From the NCBI RefSeq assembly GCF_017874425.1, contig NZ_JAGGLL010000010.1, positions 1 through 64,000 of the forward strand: 64,000 bases of DNA. The letters run 5' to 3'. The position numbers and the translations under genes were made by a program. Numbering within the stretch: the stretch's first letter is position 1; each line of letters starts with the position of its first letter. The DNA is from Clostridium punense (GTDB lineage: Bacteria > Bacillota > Clostridia > Clostridiales > Clostridiaceae). This document shows, one piece after another, positions 36,042 through 45,598 of the stretch. The notes beneath the pieces are model-generated. The model was given only the letters and a program-made list of their open reading frames with translations. It had not been told where the DNA came from and searched no databases.

Positions 36042-37139
36042 ATGAAATTAGGAATTGTTGGTTTACCAAACGTTGGTAAAAGTACTTTATTTAATGCTAT
36101 TACACAGGCTGGTGCAGAATCTGCAAATTATCCATTCTGTACTATCGAGCCAAATGTAGGTGTAGTTAGCGTACCTGATAACCGTCTTGATGTACTTCAA
36201 GAAATTTATAATTCAAAGAAGAAGGTTTATACTGCTATAGAGTTTTATGATATTGCTGGTCTTGTTAGAGGTGCTAGCAAAGGTGAAGGACTTGGTAATA
36301 AATTTTTATCTCATATTAGAGAAGTTGCATCTATAGTTCATGTAGTTAGATGCTTTCATGATGAGAATATAGTTCACGTTGAAGGTTCAGTAGATCCAAT
36401 TAGAGATATTGAAACTATTAATTTAGAGCTTATCTTCTCTGATCTTGAAGTTTTAGACAGAAGAATGGAAAAAGCTTTAAAATTAGTTCGTTCTGGAGAT
36501 AAAACTGCTAAGGCCGAATACGAGCTTATGGAAAGAATAAAGAAACATTTAGAAGATAATAAGCCTGTTAGAACCTTAGAACTTACAGAAGATGAAAATA
36601 TATTTGTTAAAAGTTTATTCTTAATTACCTCAAAACCTGTACTTTATGCTTGCAATGTGAGTGAAGAAGATTTAATGTCTGGGAATGCTGAAAATGATTT
36701 AGTAAAAAAAGTTAAATCTTATGCTAAGGATGAAAATTCTGGAGTTATCATAGTTTGTGCAAAACTCGAAGAAGAGCTTTCTACTTTAAGCGATGAGGAA
36801 AAGAAGGATTTACTAGGTGAATATGGCTTAAGTGAATCAGGATTAGATCAATTAATTAGAGAAAGTTATACTCTTCTTGGACTAATGAGCTTTTTAACTG
36901 CTGGTGTTCAAGAAGTAAGAGCATGGACAATTAAAATTGGAACTAAGGCTCCTGAAGCTGCTGGAAAAATCCATAGTGATATTGAAAGAGGATTTATCAG
37001 AGCTGAAATTGTTTCTTATGATAAACTAGTAGAATGTGGTTCTGAAGCTTCGGCAAAGGAAAAGGGTTGTTATAGACTCGAAGGTAAAGAGTATATAATG
37101 CAAGATGGAGATGTAGTTAACTTTAGATTTAACGTATAA
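36042..37139 (+). CDS. ychF: Redox-regulated ATPase YchF (Obg family)
   Basis: 365 residues: P-loop GLPNVGKST at residues 6-14, switch region DIAGLVRGASKGEGLGNKFL, a helical insert and C-terminal TGS domain (about 280-363) with TAGVQEVRAWTIK. The G4 motif is non-standard, as is usual for this ATP-preferring member, which binds ribosomes. AAAGGAAAG lies before the ATG. It is a single gene, followed by a strong shared terminator. Confidence 0.96.
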   Translation: MKLGIVGLPNVGKSTLFNAITQAGAESANYPFCTIEPNVGVVSVPDNRLDVLQEIYNSKKKVYTAIEFYDIAGLVRGASKGEGLGNKFLSHIREVASIVHVVRCFHDENIVHVEGSVDPIRDIETINLELIFSDLEVLDRRMEKALKLVRSGDKTAKAEYELMERIKKHLEDNKPVRTLELTEDENIFVKSLFLITSKPVLYACNVSEEDLMSGNAENDLVKKVKSYAKDENSGVIIVCAKLEEELSTLSDEEKKDLLGEYGLSESGLDQLIRESYTLLGLMSFLTAGVQEVRAWTIKIGTKAPEAAGKIHSDIERGFIRAEIVSYDKLVECGSEASAKEKGCYRLEGKEYIMQDGDVVNFRFNV

Positions 37140-37201
37140 AAAAGGATTTTTATGAGGCCACTGAAAAAGTGACCTGATTTTTATCTCCTTTTATTCTATA
37201 T

Positions 37202-37265
37202 AAAATAAGAAAGTACACTTTATGGATAAGTTACCTCTCATCCACACAGTGTACTTTCTTATTTT
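37202..37265. terminator. Bidirectional terminator between ychF and the Lon-like gene
   Basis: An 18-bp perfect stem AAAATAAGAAAGTACACT with its complement encloses a loop with an inner TGGAT/ATCCA pairing. T-rich flanks on both strands suit the convergent genes ychF and the protease. Confidence 0.9.
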
Positions 37266-37291
37266 ATAACATTTCTATCCTGTAGGTTTTC

Positions 37292-39643
37292 CTAATCTTC
37301 TACCTTATTATTTTCTGGGTTTACTTTCCTAGCCCCAGCTTTAGGTGTTTTTGGTTTTTCTATATATTTTTTACTTTCCTTATCAATAACTTTTAAAATT
37401 TTCTCCAAGGTTGGGTCTTTGTAATCTAGTAATACTTGAAGGGCATCATCAATATTTTCCATTGTATATAGTTTAAATTTCCCTTGTAAAATAGCATCCT
37501 CTACTTCCTTACATAGGACTAAATCATCTTTATTTGATGCAGGTATTAATACTCCTTTTCCTTCTATGGTATTCACTTCTTTACACACACTAAAGAAACC
37601 TTCAATTTTTTCATTAACACCGCCAATTGGTTGTACTTCACCAAACTGATTTATAGACCCTGTAACTGCTATATTTTGTTTAATAGGAAGCTTTGTTAAA
37701 GAGGAAATCATACAAACAACTTCTGCTACAGAAGCACTATCTCCATCAACTATTCCATAAAGCTGTTCAAAGCTTATATGGAAATCTACAGGGAGCTTTC
37801 TATATCCCCCATTGAGAGAACTCATAAAACCTCTTAAAATACTTATTGCTTTGTTATGAATTCTTCCACTTAAATTAGATTCTCTTTGGGTATCAATAAT
37901 ATGCCCATCTCCTTTGTAACAGGTACAAGTTATTTTTAAAGGTTTACCAAAGCTTACATAACCCGTGTCAATAACAGAAAGGCCATTAATCTGCCCTACT
38001 CTGCTGCCACTTACGCTAATTAGCATTTTCTTCTCTTTGTAAGTCTTTAATATTTCTTCTTCAATGAGCTCTTTTTTATAGGCAACTTCGATAATATCAT
38101 CATCATCGATAGTCTCTTTACCTTGCTGCAAAACTCTATCGTTTGCTAAAAGAATTAAATTTGTTAAATCATAATCATCGAAGAAGATTTTATTTTTATT
38201 TTCTGCTTTTCTTGAAAGCACTTTGGCAATCTCTTTAATTGCTCCATTACTTAATGGTTTAATATTATTTTCTGCGCAAAATCTATTTACTTCGTTTACT
38301 AGAGAACCTTTAATATTTTTATCTATTTCCATAACAGTCTTATACTCTGTTCTCATTTTAAAGATTTTTCTAAAATCCTCATCATGAGTGTATAACAAGT
38401 CGTAGGTTTCGTAGTCCCCGATTAAAATAACCTTTTGTTTAACTCCAATTGGCTTGGGTTTTAATCCACTAAGAGCTAATAATTCAAAATATCCCTTATT
38501 ATAATCTAAATCTATTTTTTCTGTAATTAATACTTTTTTAAGATAATAATAGGATTGAAGATTGTTTAATAAATTGTTAACTCTTATAATTAAACATCCT
38601 CCATTAGCCTTAATTAGACTACCTGCCTTAATCAAAGATACGTCAGAAACATAGACATTATTGTGGTTTTCATATTCAATATTCCCAAGAAGATTTGTAA
38701 CATTTGGATCTTCCTCAAAAATAACCGGTGGTGTTTTGTTTCCATTATTATCAACAATAACATTAATCATATACTTATAAATAATTTCATTTATCTTTTC
38801 TTCATCATCATCGTAATTAATGCTATAGTTTTCCACTAAATTACTTTCTATGGTCTCGCATACATACTCTAAATATTCTACTGCCTCTTTATTATCTTCA
38901 AAGGTTTCTCTAAAGTTTTCCTTCTTATTTTCAATTTGCTCATTGAGATACATAAGCATTATTTCTTTTATTTTTTTAAGCTCATTGGCTTCCATATTCT
39001 TTAGCTGCTCTAATATGTCCTTGGCCTTTGCTTTAAGTTCATTTACTTTACTAATCATGGCATCTTTTTCATCCATGTCTAAATCTTCATATTCTTCTTC
39101 AGTCATTTCTCTGCCTTCATTTAGTGGAATAAAGGTAAACCCACCATTATTACTCTTAATATCAAATCCACTATTTTTAGAAACCTCTACTAAGCTATTA
39201 ATAATTTCATTTCTTTTCTTTTGAATTTTGTCTACCAAATTATCTTTTTCTTTGTTCTCTGAGTCATTGTAGAACTGAAAAGTATATTCGGAGTATAAAC
39301 CCTGTAATTCTTCAAGTGCTTCCTTAAATTCATTTCCAAGCCCATTTGAAAGTATAATTGGTATTGGTTGTTTATCATCATCTTTAACTACATAACAAAT
39401 ATCATCCGGAGCCTTATTATCTTTAAAGATATCTTTAACATACTCAATAATATGTTTAATTCTATCTTTAGAGTAATCATCAACTAAATAAATATTATAA
39501 CCATCATTATCTATCTGAAGAGCAGTTTTTATCTTTTTATATGCCTCTGAATATTGAGGTAACATCCACTTTTCCTCTGATGCAGAGACTCTATTAATAT
39601 CAAAATCATAAATTATGTCTTTGGGAGTTAATTCTTTATACAT
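37292..39643 (-). CDS. Lon-like protease with AAA_32-type N-terminal domain
   Basis: 783 residues. The C-terminal Lon proteolytic domain (about 560-740) has the catalytic Ser636 in DGDSASVAE and Lys679 in VNEKIEGF. The N-terminal half matches the AAA_32 arrangement of LonC/LonH-like proteins (YNIYLVDDYSKDR, GGCLIIRVNNLL), but at the Walker A place no GxxGxGKT is present and the Walker B acidic pair is replaced by RVNN. A long acidic coiled-coil insert (about 170-290) is present. ATP-dependent unfolding is therefore doubtful. ATG 39643 has GGAGGAG upstream; the longer frame from 39664 is rejected. Confidence 0.85.
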   Translation of the reverse strand: MYKELTPKDIIYDFDINRVSASEEKWMLPQYSEAYKKIKTALQIDNDGYNIYLVDDYSKDRIKHIIEYVKDIFKDNKAPDDICYVVKDDDKQPIPIILSNGLGNEFKEALEELQGLYSEYTFQFYNDSENKEKDNLVDKIQKKRNEIINSLVEVSKNSGFDIKSNNGGFTFIPLNEGREMTEEEYEDLDMDEKDAMISKVNELKAKAKDILEQLKNMEANELKKIKEIMLMYLNEQIENKKENFRETFEDNKEAVEYLEYVCETIESNLVENYSINYDDDEEKINEIIYKYMINVIVDNNGNKTPPVIFEEDPNVTNLLGNIEYENHNNVYVSDVSLIKAGSLIKANGGCLIIRVNNLLNNLQSYYYLKKVLITEKIDLDYNKGYFELLALSGLKPKPIGVKQKVILIGDYETYDLLYTHDEDFRKIFKMRTEYKTVMEIDKNIKGSLVNEVNRFCAENNIKPLSNGAIKEIAKVLSRKAENKNKIFFDDYDLTNLILLANDRVLQQGKETIDDDDIIEVAYKKELIEEEILKTYKEKKMLISVSGSRVGQINGLSVIDTGYVSFGKPLKITCTCYKGDGHIIDTQRESNLSGRIHNKAISILRGFMSSLNGGYRKLPVDFHISFEQLYGIVDGDSASVAEVVCMISSLTKLPIKQNIAVTGSINQFGEVQPIGGVNEKIEGFFSVCKEVNTIEGKGVLIPASNKDDLVLCKEVEDAILQGKFKLYTMENIDDALQVLLDYKDPTLEKILKVIDKESKKYIEKPKTPKAGARKVNPENNKVED

Positions 39644-39749
39644 ACTCTCCTCCTTCAAAATCATTTATTATATTAATATTCTTTTAACTGTGATTTTGGA
39701 ACAAAAATATAAAAATTTTATAAAATAGTAAGTTTTTCTATTTTAATCT

Positions 39750-39778
39750 TTGAAACTTTCCTTTAAACTTGTTATAAT
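39750..39778 (+). promoter_or_regulatory. Sigma-A promoter of the 40046 gene
   Basis: TTGAAA and TATAAT with 17-base spacing. The predicted start point is near 39785, so repeat copy D lies inside the 5' leader. Confidence 0.65.
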
Positions 39779-39856
39779 AATGTGGTTATTATATAATATT
39801 TTTGTTATCATAATAATATTAATAAATAAACATATACTTTAAGTAATTATAAGTTT

Positions 39857-40016
39857 AGGCATCTGAAAATAAATAACAAGTCTAAGATGTGAAGGATATT
39901 TTTTGATAGACAAGGAAACAGGTTCCGCAAATAGTGGGGCTATCTAAGGGTTCTGTTGACGCAGTATAGCACAAAATAGACGAGCAGATTGACTTATTTA
40001 TTTTTTGAAGATGCCT
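39857..40016 (+). repeat. Dispersed inverted-repeat element, copy D (160 bp)
   Basis: AGGCATCTGAAAATAAATAA to TTTTTTGAAGATGCCT, same orientation as copy A but without the GAGTTCACAAGC segment. It contains the small hairpin GATAG-type stems (CTATC after AATAGTGGGG) and GGAAACAGGTTCC shared by all copies. It lies between promoter and gene of the small basic protein. Confidence 0.9.
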
Positions 40017-40045
40017 TATATTCTTCACGAAAAGGAGTCATCAAT

Positions 40046-40468
40046 ATGGGATTTAAAGAAAAACTATCAGAAAGCTATACTAATAATTGGTTGAAAAAAT
40101 ATGGAGACAGACTTACGCAGCTTCAAGGAAGAGTTCTTTCCATAAAATCAGAGGAAAAAAGTTTTTTAGGAATTATTAATTGGATAACTGTTACAATAGT
40201 ATTAAAGCAAGAAAATAGCAAAGCTGTTGCTACTTGCATTTACAATAAGAGAAGATGGTTTAAAAAGCCTGATTTTATTGAAATAAAGCAGGGTCACTCT
40301 TTAGTAATTCAGGGATTAAAGCCTGATAGAAAGAAGAAAAAGAAAAAAGATCTAAAAGAATTTATTTCAATTATGAATGTTATGAACCTAACCACTAAGA
40401 AGGACTTAATTCCTGTAGAGGGTGGATTAAAAATGCAGAGAATGAGAGCAGACAGAAGATTTAAATAA
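40046..40468 (+). CDS. Small basic protein of unknown function
   Basis: 140 residues, lysine/arginine-rich, ending MRADRRFK, with a KKKKKKD run at about 93-99. The N-terminal part (about 22-80, RLTQLQGRVLSIKS...WITVTIVLKQEN) looks strand-rich, possibly an OB- or SH3-like small barrel; this is only a guess. ATG 40046 has AAAGGAG nine bases upstream; the longer frame from 39989 starts within repeat D. Own promoter and terminator. I do not recognise the family. Confidence 0.72.
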   Translation: MGFKEKLSESYTNNWLKKYGDRLTQLQGRVLSIKSEEKSFLGIINWITVTIVLKQENSKAVATCIYNKRRWFKKPDFIEIKQGHSLVIQGLKPDRKKKKKKDLKEFISIMNVMNLTTKKDLIPVEGGLKMQRMRADRRFK

Positions 40469-40470
40469 AG

Positions 40471-40503
40471 AATAAGGTAGCGAATTTGCTACCTTATTTT
40501 TTT
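40471..40503 (+). terminator. Terminator of the 40046 gene
   Basis: AATAAGGTAGC/GCTACCTTATT with a 6-base loop, followed by TTTTT. It begins 2 bases after the stop. Confidence 0.9.
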
Positions 40504-40514
40504 ATTGGTTTTTT

Positions 40515-40674
40515 AGGGAAGTTTTTAAAAATGAATATATTAGTGCACTGGTCTACTTCGAGTTATACTACGCTAACAGTATCCCGAGATAGCTCAGTAT
40601 CCAAGGAACCTGCCTATTTGTCAACTGAAAGTATCTCTTCACAGCGTTAACTTATTTGTTATTTTCAGCTCCCT
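40515..40674 (-). repeat. Dispersed inverted-repeat element, copy E (160 bp, diverged)
   Basis: Ends AGGGAAG...CTCCCT replace AGGCATC...GATGCCT, and internal sequence is well diverged, but length, order of blocks and the central CAGTATCC...GGAACCTG region align. Inner arms are TACTTCGAGTT (40554-40564) and AACTGAAAGTA (40623-40633), nine of eleven paired, with base changes relative to copy A on both sides. Confidence 0.75.
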
Positions 40675-40684
40675 AAAAAGTATT

Positions 40685-43231
40685 CTAATGCCTATGAGTA
40701 AATAGTATATACACACTATTAATTAAGGAAATGATTCCTGAGAAGAAAACAATTATCATCCATTGTCCAAAATTTATTGCTGAAGTATGGAATATTCCTT
40801 GGAAGGTTGGTACATACATAATAGAAATTAAGGCTCCTATAGAAATAGTAACAGCACCTATTAGATACATATTGGTAAAGGGATTTATTTCAAACAGTGA
40901 AAGTTTCTCACTTCTACATTCAAATACGTGAATTAGCTGAGAACAAATCAACGTTCCAAGAGCTAAAGTTCTACAAGTCTCTAAATCAAATCTATAGTAT
41001 TTACCAACTAAAAAGGCTAATACTGTGCAAATTCCTATTAAAGATCCCCTTAATAAAATCTTTTCTTTCAATCCTCTAGAGAACACTCCTTCATTTTTAT
41101 CCCTTGGTTTCTCATACATAATATTTTTGTCTGCTGGATCTACTCCTAAAGCAATAGCTGGTAATCCATCTGTAACCAAGTTAACAAAAAGTATTTGTAT
41201 AGGCAACAGTGGGACTTCCAAATAGAAAAGTGAAGCTAAAAACATTGTTAGTACTTCTCCAAGGTTACAAGACAATAAATATCTTATAAACTTTCTAATA
41301 TTATCATAAATAACTCTTCCCTCTTCTACTGCCGCTACAATGGTAGCAAAATTATCGTCTAAAAGAATCATAGAGGCTGCTTCCTTAGTTACATCAGTAC
41401 CTGAAACTCCCATTGCAATACCGATATCTGCCTCCTTAACTGCTGGAGCATCATTAACTCCATCTCCTGTCATAGCCACAATCTTATTTTGGGCCTTAAA
41501 GGCTTTAACAATTCTTAATTTGTGTTTTGGACTAACTCTAGCAAATATCCTATAGTTGTTTATATTTTTGTTTAATTCTTTATCACTTAGAGTATCTAGT
41601 TCAGCCCCAGTAATAACCTCTGAAGCATCAGTGCAAATATCAAGTTCCTTACCGATAGCAAATGCAGTATTTTTGTGGTCTCCTGTTATCATTACAGGCT
41701 TTATTCCTGCAATTTTACATTCTAAAACAGCATCCTTAACCTCTTTTCTTGGAGGGTCAATGATTCCTGCCACCCCTACAAAAACTAAATCACTTTCAAC
41801 TCTTTCATTTTTAACTAAGTTATTTTCCTTATATGCTCCTGCAATACATCTTAGAGCTCTAAAGGACATATCATCAATTAATTTCTCTACACTTTTTCTG
41901 TAAGCAGGAGTAAACGGCTCAACTCTACCATTAATTAGGATATGAGAACATCTTTCTATTACCCTCTCAGGTGCCCCTTTAACATAGCATACTTCTTTAT
42001 CTCTACTATCTTTCACAATAACTGTCATCATTTTTCTTGTAGAGTTAAATTGTATATCATAAACTCTTTCAGCAGAGGTGACAAAATTTTCGATATCTCT
42101 TGGTTTTTTGAAAAAAGCTTTAATTAATGCGGTTTCTGTTGGATCTCCCATCAAAGCCTTTTCTATTGAACTATTAGTAAAATCATAGTTACAATCATTA
42201 CAATAGGTAAAGATTTTTTTTAGCATATCTTGCTGAAATTCTTTTTCTTCATCTAAGTTATGAACCCTTCCATCGCAAAGTAAGGCTTTAACTGTCATCT
42301 TATTTTGAGTTAAGGTTCCTGTCTTATCACTACATATTACAGAAGTGCAGCCTAAGGTCTCTACCGCTGGAAGTTTTCTAACTAAAGCATTTCTATTTAA
42401 CATTCTAGAAACCCCTAGAGCTAGTGCCACTGTAACAATAGCGGATAATCCCTCTGGTATAGCAGCTACAGCTAAACTTACTCCAGATAAGAACATCTCA
42501 TAGGCATTTTGACCACGCCATATGCCTAAAAAAGTTACCAAAGTACAAATAGAAAGACATAAAACCACTAGTATTCTTCCTAGAGAATTTAGCCTTTCCT
42601 TTAAAGGTGAAGTCTCATCTTCTATATTTCCAAGCATATCTGCAATTCTACCCATTTCAGTATTCATACCTGTAGAGTACACTTTTGCCTTTCCTTTGCC
42701 AGTAAGAACTATAGTGCCCATATACATATGGCAATTGTCATCATTACTACTCTTAAATACTCCTACAGACTCTCCAGTAAGCAACGATTCATCCACCATA
42801 ATATTGTTATCCTCTACAAGGATACAGTCAGCTGGAATCCTATCTCCACTTTCTAAAACAATTAAATCTCCAGGCACAAGATAAATAGAATTAATTATAT
42901 CAATTCTTCCATTTCTGATTACCTTAGCTGTTGGTGATGCAAGTTCCTTTAAGGCTTCTAAAGATTTTTCAGTTTTAAATTCCTGAACAAATCCTAATAT
43001 TGCATTCATTACTACGATAATTAGGATAGTTATAGCATCGGCCTTGTCCCCCATAATTCCTGAAATTAAGGTGGCTACAATAAGTATCCATATAATTAAA
43101 TCATTAAATTGTGAAAGAAAAATTTTAATAGCTGAAATTTTTTTCTTATTTTCCAGCACATTAAGGCCATGTTCTTTTAATTTTCTTTCAACTTCTTCGC
43201 TAGTAAGCCCTCTGTATTCTTTAGCTCTCAC
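40685..43231 (-). CDS. P-type Ca2+-transporting ATPase (type IIA)
   Basis: 848 residues with about ten membrane helices. Phosphorylation motif DKTGTLT with Asp302, actuator TGES (LLTGESVG), MTGDGVNDAPA hinge, and transmembrane motifs PEGL in helix 4 and NLVTDGLPAIALG in helix 6 that mark SERCA/PMR1-like calcium pumps with one site likely. The start is GTG 43231 behind AAGGGGG. A single gene flanked by repeats E and F. Confidence 0.93.
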   Translation of the reverse strand: MRAKEYRGLTSEEVERKLKEHGLNVLENKKKISAIKIFLSQFNDLIIWILIVATLISGIMGDKADAITILIIVVMNAILGFVQEFKTEKSLEALKELASPTAKVIRNGRIDIINSIYLVPGDLIVLESGDRIPADCILVEDNNIMVDESLLTGESVGVFKSSNDDNCHMYMGTIVLTGKGKAKVYSTGMNTEMGRIADMLGNIEDETSPLKERLNSLGRILVVLCLSICTLVTFLGIWRGQNAYEMFLSGVSLAVAAIPEGLSAIVTVALALGVSRMLNRNALVRKLPAVETLGCTSVICSDKTGTLTQNKMTVKALLCDGRVHNLDEEKEFQQDMLKKIFTYCNDCNYDFTNSSIEKALMGDPTETALIKAFFKKPRDIENFVTSAERVYDIQFNSTRKMMTVIVKDSRDKEVCYVKGAPERVIERCSHILINGRVEPFTPAYRKSVEKLIDDMSFRALRCIAGAYKENNLVKNERVESDLVFVGVAGIIDPPRKEVKDAVLECKIAGIKPVMITGDHKNTAFAIGKELDICTDASEVITGAELDTLSDKELNKNINNYRIFARVSPKHKLRIVKAFKAQNKIVAMTGDGVNDAPAVKEADIGIAMGVSGTDVTKEAASMILLDDNFATIVAAVEEGRVIYDNIRKFIRYLLSCNLGEVLTMFLASLFYLEVPLLPIQILFVNLVTDGLPAIALGVDPADKNIMYEKPRDKNEGVFSRGLKEKILLRGSLIGICTVLAFLVGKYYRFDLETCRTLALGTLICSQLIHVFECRSEKLSLFEINPFTNMYLIGAVTISIGALISIMYVPTFQGIFHTSAINFGQWMIIVFFSGIISLINSVYILFTHRH

Positions 43232-43400
43232 ACTTTTTCCCCCTTTTTATAAAATTTAGGAATCTATAGGATTTGGTTATATATACTTCCACATAGATGC
43301 CTTTCCATAAAATATATGTACTAGCCCTTTAGTATATTCCTTAGTAAAATGCTTCAATCTCAACAAATAAAAGTATATATTTATTAGTCTAGTTTACTTA
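43232..43400. other. Region upstream of the P-type ATPase
   Basis: AT-rich with no ORF. It should carry the ATPase promoter on the minus strand but no strong one is seen. A stray AGATGCCTTT at about 43294 resembles a repeat end and may be a remnant. Confidence 0.3.
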
Positions 43401-43559
43401 AGGCATCTTCAAAAAATAAATAAGTCAATCTGCTCGTCTATTTTGTGATATACTGCGTCAACAGAACCCTTAGATAGCCCACTATCTGCGGAACCTGTTT
43501 TCTTGTCTATCAAAAAATATCCTTCGCATCTTGGACTTGTTATTTATTTTCAGATGCCT
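43401..43559 (-). repeat. Dispersed inverted-repeat element, copy F (159 bp)
   Basis: Close match to copies C and D, orientation as B. Arms CTATTTTGTGATA and TATCAAAAAATA pair well. It lies between the divergent P-ATPase and ppaC genes. Confidence 0.9.
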
Positions 43560-43666
43560 AATGCCATATTTAAAAATTGCTACTAATATAAGTTAGCTCA
43601 AAATTTTCTATTCTAGTAAAAAGCCCATTGAAATTCTATAAATTCTCCGTGGTCTTTATAGACTCA

Positions 43667-43695
43667 TTGACATGGTAATAATTACATTATAAAAT
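43667..43695 (+). promoter_or_regulatory. Sigma-A promoter of ppaC
   Basis: Perfect TTGACA and TAAAAT (five of six) with 17-base spacing. Predicted leader of about 85 bases, containing repeat fragment G. Confidence 0.65.
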
Positions 43696-43710
43696 ACTAC
43701 ATATACTCTT

Positions 43711-43760
43711 AGGCATCTTTTACTTGTTATTTATTTTCAAACGCCTTATTTCAGATGCCT
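43711..43760 (-). repeat. Repeat fragment G (internally deleted)
   Basis: AGGCATCTTT joins directly to TACTTGTTATTTATTTTCAA and ACGCCTTATTTCAGATGCCT. It looks like an element in which most of the middle has been lost, followed by a second right end. Confidence 0.7.
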
Positions 43761-43787
43761 TAAGGAAATTTTTAAGGAGGTATGTAA

Positions 43788-45431
43788 ATGAAGAATACCA
43801 TCTATATTACAGGACATAGGAATCCAGATTCAGATTCTATTTGTGCTGCAATTGCTTATGCTGAGTTTAAAAATAAAACTCAAAAAATTCCTGCTATCCC
43901 TATACGACTTGGCGAAATAAACAGGGAAACAGCCTTTGTATTAAATTATTTTGGTGTTGAACCTCCTCAGCTTGTTCAAACTGTAAAGACTCAAGTTGCA
44001 GATTTGGATATTGATACCGTAGCTCCTATTGCTCCTGACATATCTTTAAAGATGGCTTGGTCCATAATGAAAAAAAATAACATAAAGACCCTCCCTGTAA
44101 TAGATTCCAATGACAGGCTTTGGGGAATAGTTTCTGTATCAAACTTAGCTTCAAGCTATTTAGATATTTGGGACAATTACATTCTTGCTAAAAGCAATAC
44201 AAGTATTAATAACATACTTGAAACACTATCTGGGAAAATTATATATTTATCGGAAGAAAATTTAATACTTGCTGGAAAAGTTGTAGTTTCTACTATGGCA
44301 CCTGACTCTGATAAAACTATAATTGAGCCAGGGGATATTGTAATATGCGGAGATAGAGAGGATACTCAAAAGTTTATTATAGAAAAACAAGCAAAACTTA
44401 TGATAGTTTGTGGTAGTCATATTCCTAGTGACAGTACTATAGACATGGCCATGAAAAAAGGTTGCACAGTTATAACTACGCCTTACGACTCTTTCACTGC
44501 AGCAAGACTAATTCCTCAAAGTATCCCAATTAGCTTTGTTATGACTAAAAATAATGTAATCTCCTTTGATACTAATGATTTTATCGAGGACATAAAAGAT
44601 ATTATGCTTGAAACTAGATATAGAAGCTATCCAGTCCTAGATGAAAATGGTAAGGTAATTGGAAGTATTTCTAGATATCATTTAATTACTCAAAATAGAA
44701 AAAAACTGATTTTAGTGGATCACAACGAAAAAGCTCAATCAGTAGCTGGCCTTGAAGAAGCAGAAGTTCTAGAAATTCTTGATCATCATAGAATTGCTGA
44801 TATTCAAACTGGGATTCCAATCTACTTTAGAAATGAGCCTGTAGGAAGTACCTCAACTATTGTAGCTTCAATTTTCTTTGAAAATGGTATTAGACCAAGC
44901 AAGAAAATTGCAGGACTTTTATGTGCTGCAATTATTTCAGATACGCTTTTACTAAAGTCACCTACAGCAACCTTAGTAGATGAGATAGTACTAAAAAGAT
45001 TAGCAGAAATTGCTAACTTAAATATTGAAGAGTTTGCAAAGGAAATGTTTAAGGCTGGAACTTCTCTTGAAGGTAAAACTGCTAAGGAAATCATATACCA
45101 AGACTTTAAAACCTTTGCAATTAACAATTATAAAGTTGGGGTATCTCAAGTAACTACTACCTATATTGAAGGCTTTAACCCAATGATAGAAGATTTCAAG
45201 GCTCTTATGAATAGAAAAGCCTCCTCAAACGGCTTTGACATAATGCTTTTAATGATTACAGACATATTTAGCAGTAGTTCATTATTTATCGCTGCTGGTG
45301 AACATAAAGAATTGTTCTACAGAGCCTTCAATGTAAAATCTAAAAATGATACGGTTTTCCTAGATGGCATTGTATCTAGAAAAAAACAAGTTATTCCTCC
45401 AATTACTGAGGTTATAAATCAAACTAAGTAG
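43788..45431 (+). CDS. ppaC: Manganese-dependent inorganic pyrophosphatase with CBS and DRTGG domains
   Basis: 547 residues. Family II pyrophosphatase of the DHH superfamily: GHRNPDSDSICAA (metal ligands), an inserted CBS pair (about 70-130 and 245-300) with a DRTGG domain between them (about 150-240), DHNEKAQS, DHHRIADIQ and GSTSTIVA, then DHHA2 with SRKKQVIPP at the C-terminus. The CBS pair binds adenine nucleotides and controls activity in clostridial homologues. AAGGAGG before the ATG. A single gene. Confidence 0.95.
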   Translation: MKNTIYITGHRNPDSDSICAAIAYAEFKNKTQKIPAIPIRLGEINRETAFVLNYFGVEPPQLVQTVKTQVADLDIDTVAPIAPDISLKMAWSIMKKNNIKTLPVIDSNDRLWGIVSVSNLASSYLDIWDNYILAKSNTSINNILETLSGKIIYLSEENLILAGKVVVSTMAPDSDKTIIEPGDIVICGDREDTQKFIIEKQAKLMIVCGSHIPSDSTIDMAMKKGCTVITTPYDSFTAARLIPQSIPISFVMTKNNVISFDTNDFIEDIKDIMLETRYRSYPVLDENGKVIGSISRYHLITQNRKKLILVDHNEKAQSVAGLEEAEVLEILDHHRIADIQTGIPIYFRNEPVGSTSTIVASIFFENGIRPSKKIAGLLCAAIISDTLLLKSPTATLVDEIVLKRLAEIANLNIEEFAKEMFKAGTSLEGKTAKEIIYQDFKTFAINNYKVGVSQVTTTYIEGFNPMIEDFKALMNRKASSNGFDIMLLMITDIFSSSSLFIAAGEHKELFYRAFNVKSKNDTVFLDGIVSRKKQVIPPITEVINQTK

Positions 45432-45492
45432 TTAACCTAGGTTTAAAATTAAAACCTACATATTACTTTTATATTTTGTGTGAATTATAACA

Positions 45493-45548
45493 GCCTATAG
45501 GAGCCAAAAGTTATCTATTAACTAAGGCTTCCTATAGGCAAATTTTGT
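45493..45548 (+). terminator. ppaC terminator
   Basis: GCCTATAGGA-G-CC pairs with GGC-TT-CCTATAGGC around a 20-base loop, followed by AAATTTTGTTT. It is less classical because the U-run is interrupted. Confidence 0.65.
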
Positions 45549-45598
45549 TTAACTAGGCTTTATAATTTTGTTAAGAAAAGTAATATTATAAAGATGGT

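Noticed and set aside
40515-40674. Copy E as an ordinary intergenic region
   Set aside because: Block order, length and paired arms align with the other repeat copies, so it was kept as a diverged member.
41340-41903. Two long plus-strand ORFs opposite the P-type ATPase
   Set aside because: They are antisense shadows of a clearly coding gene; no ribosome sites.
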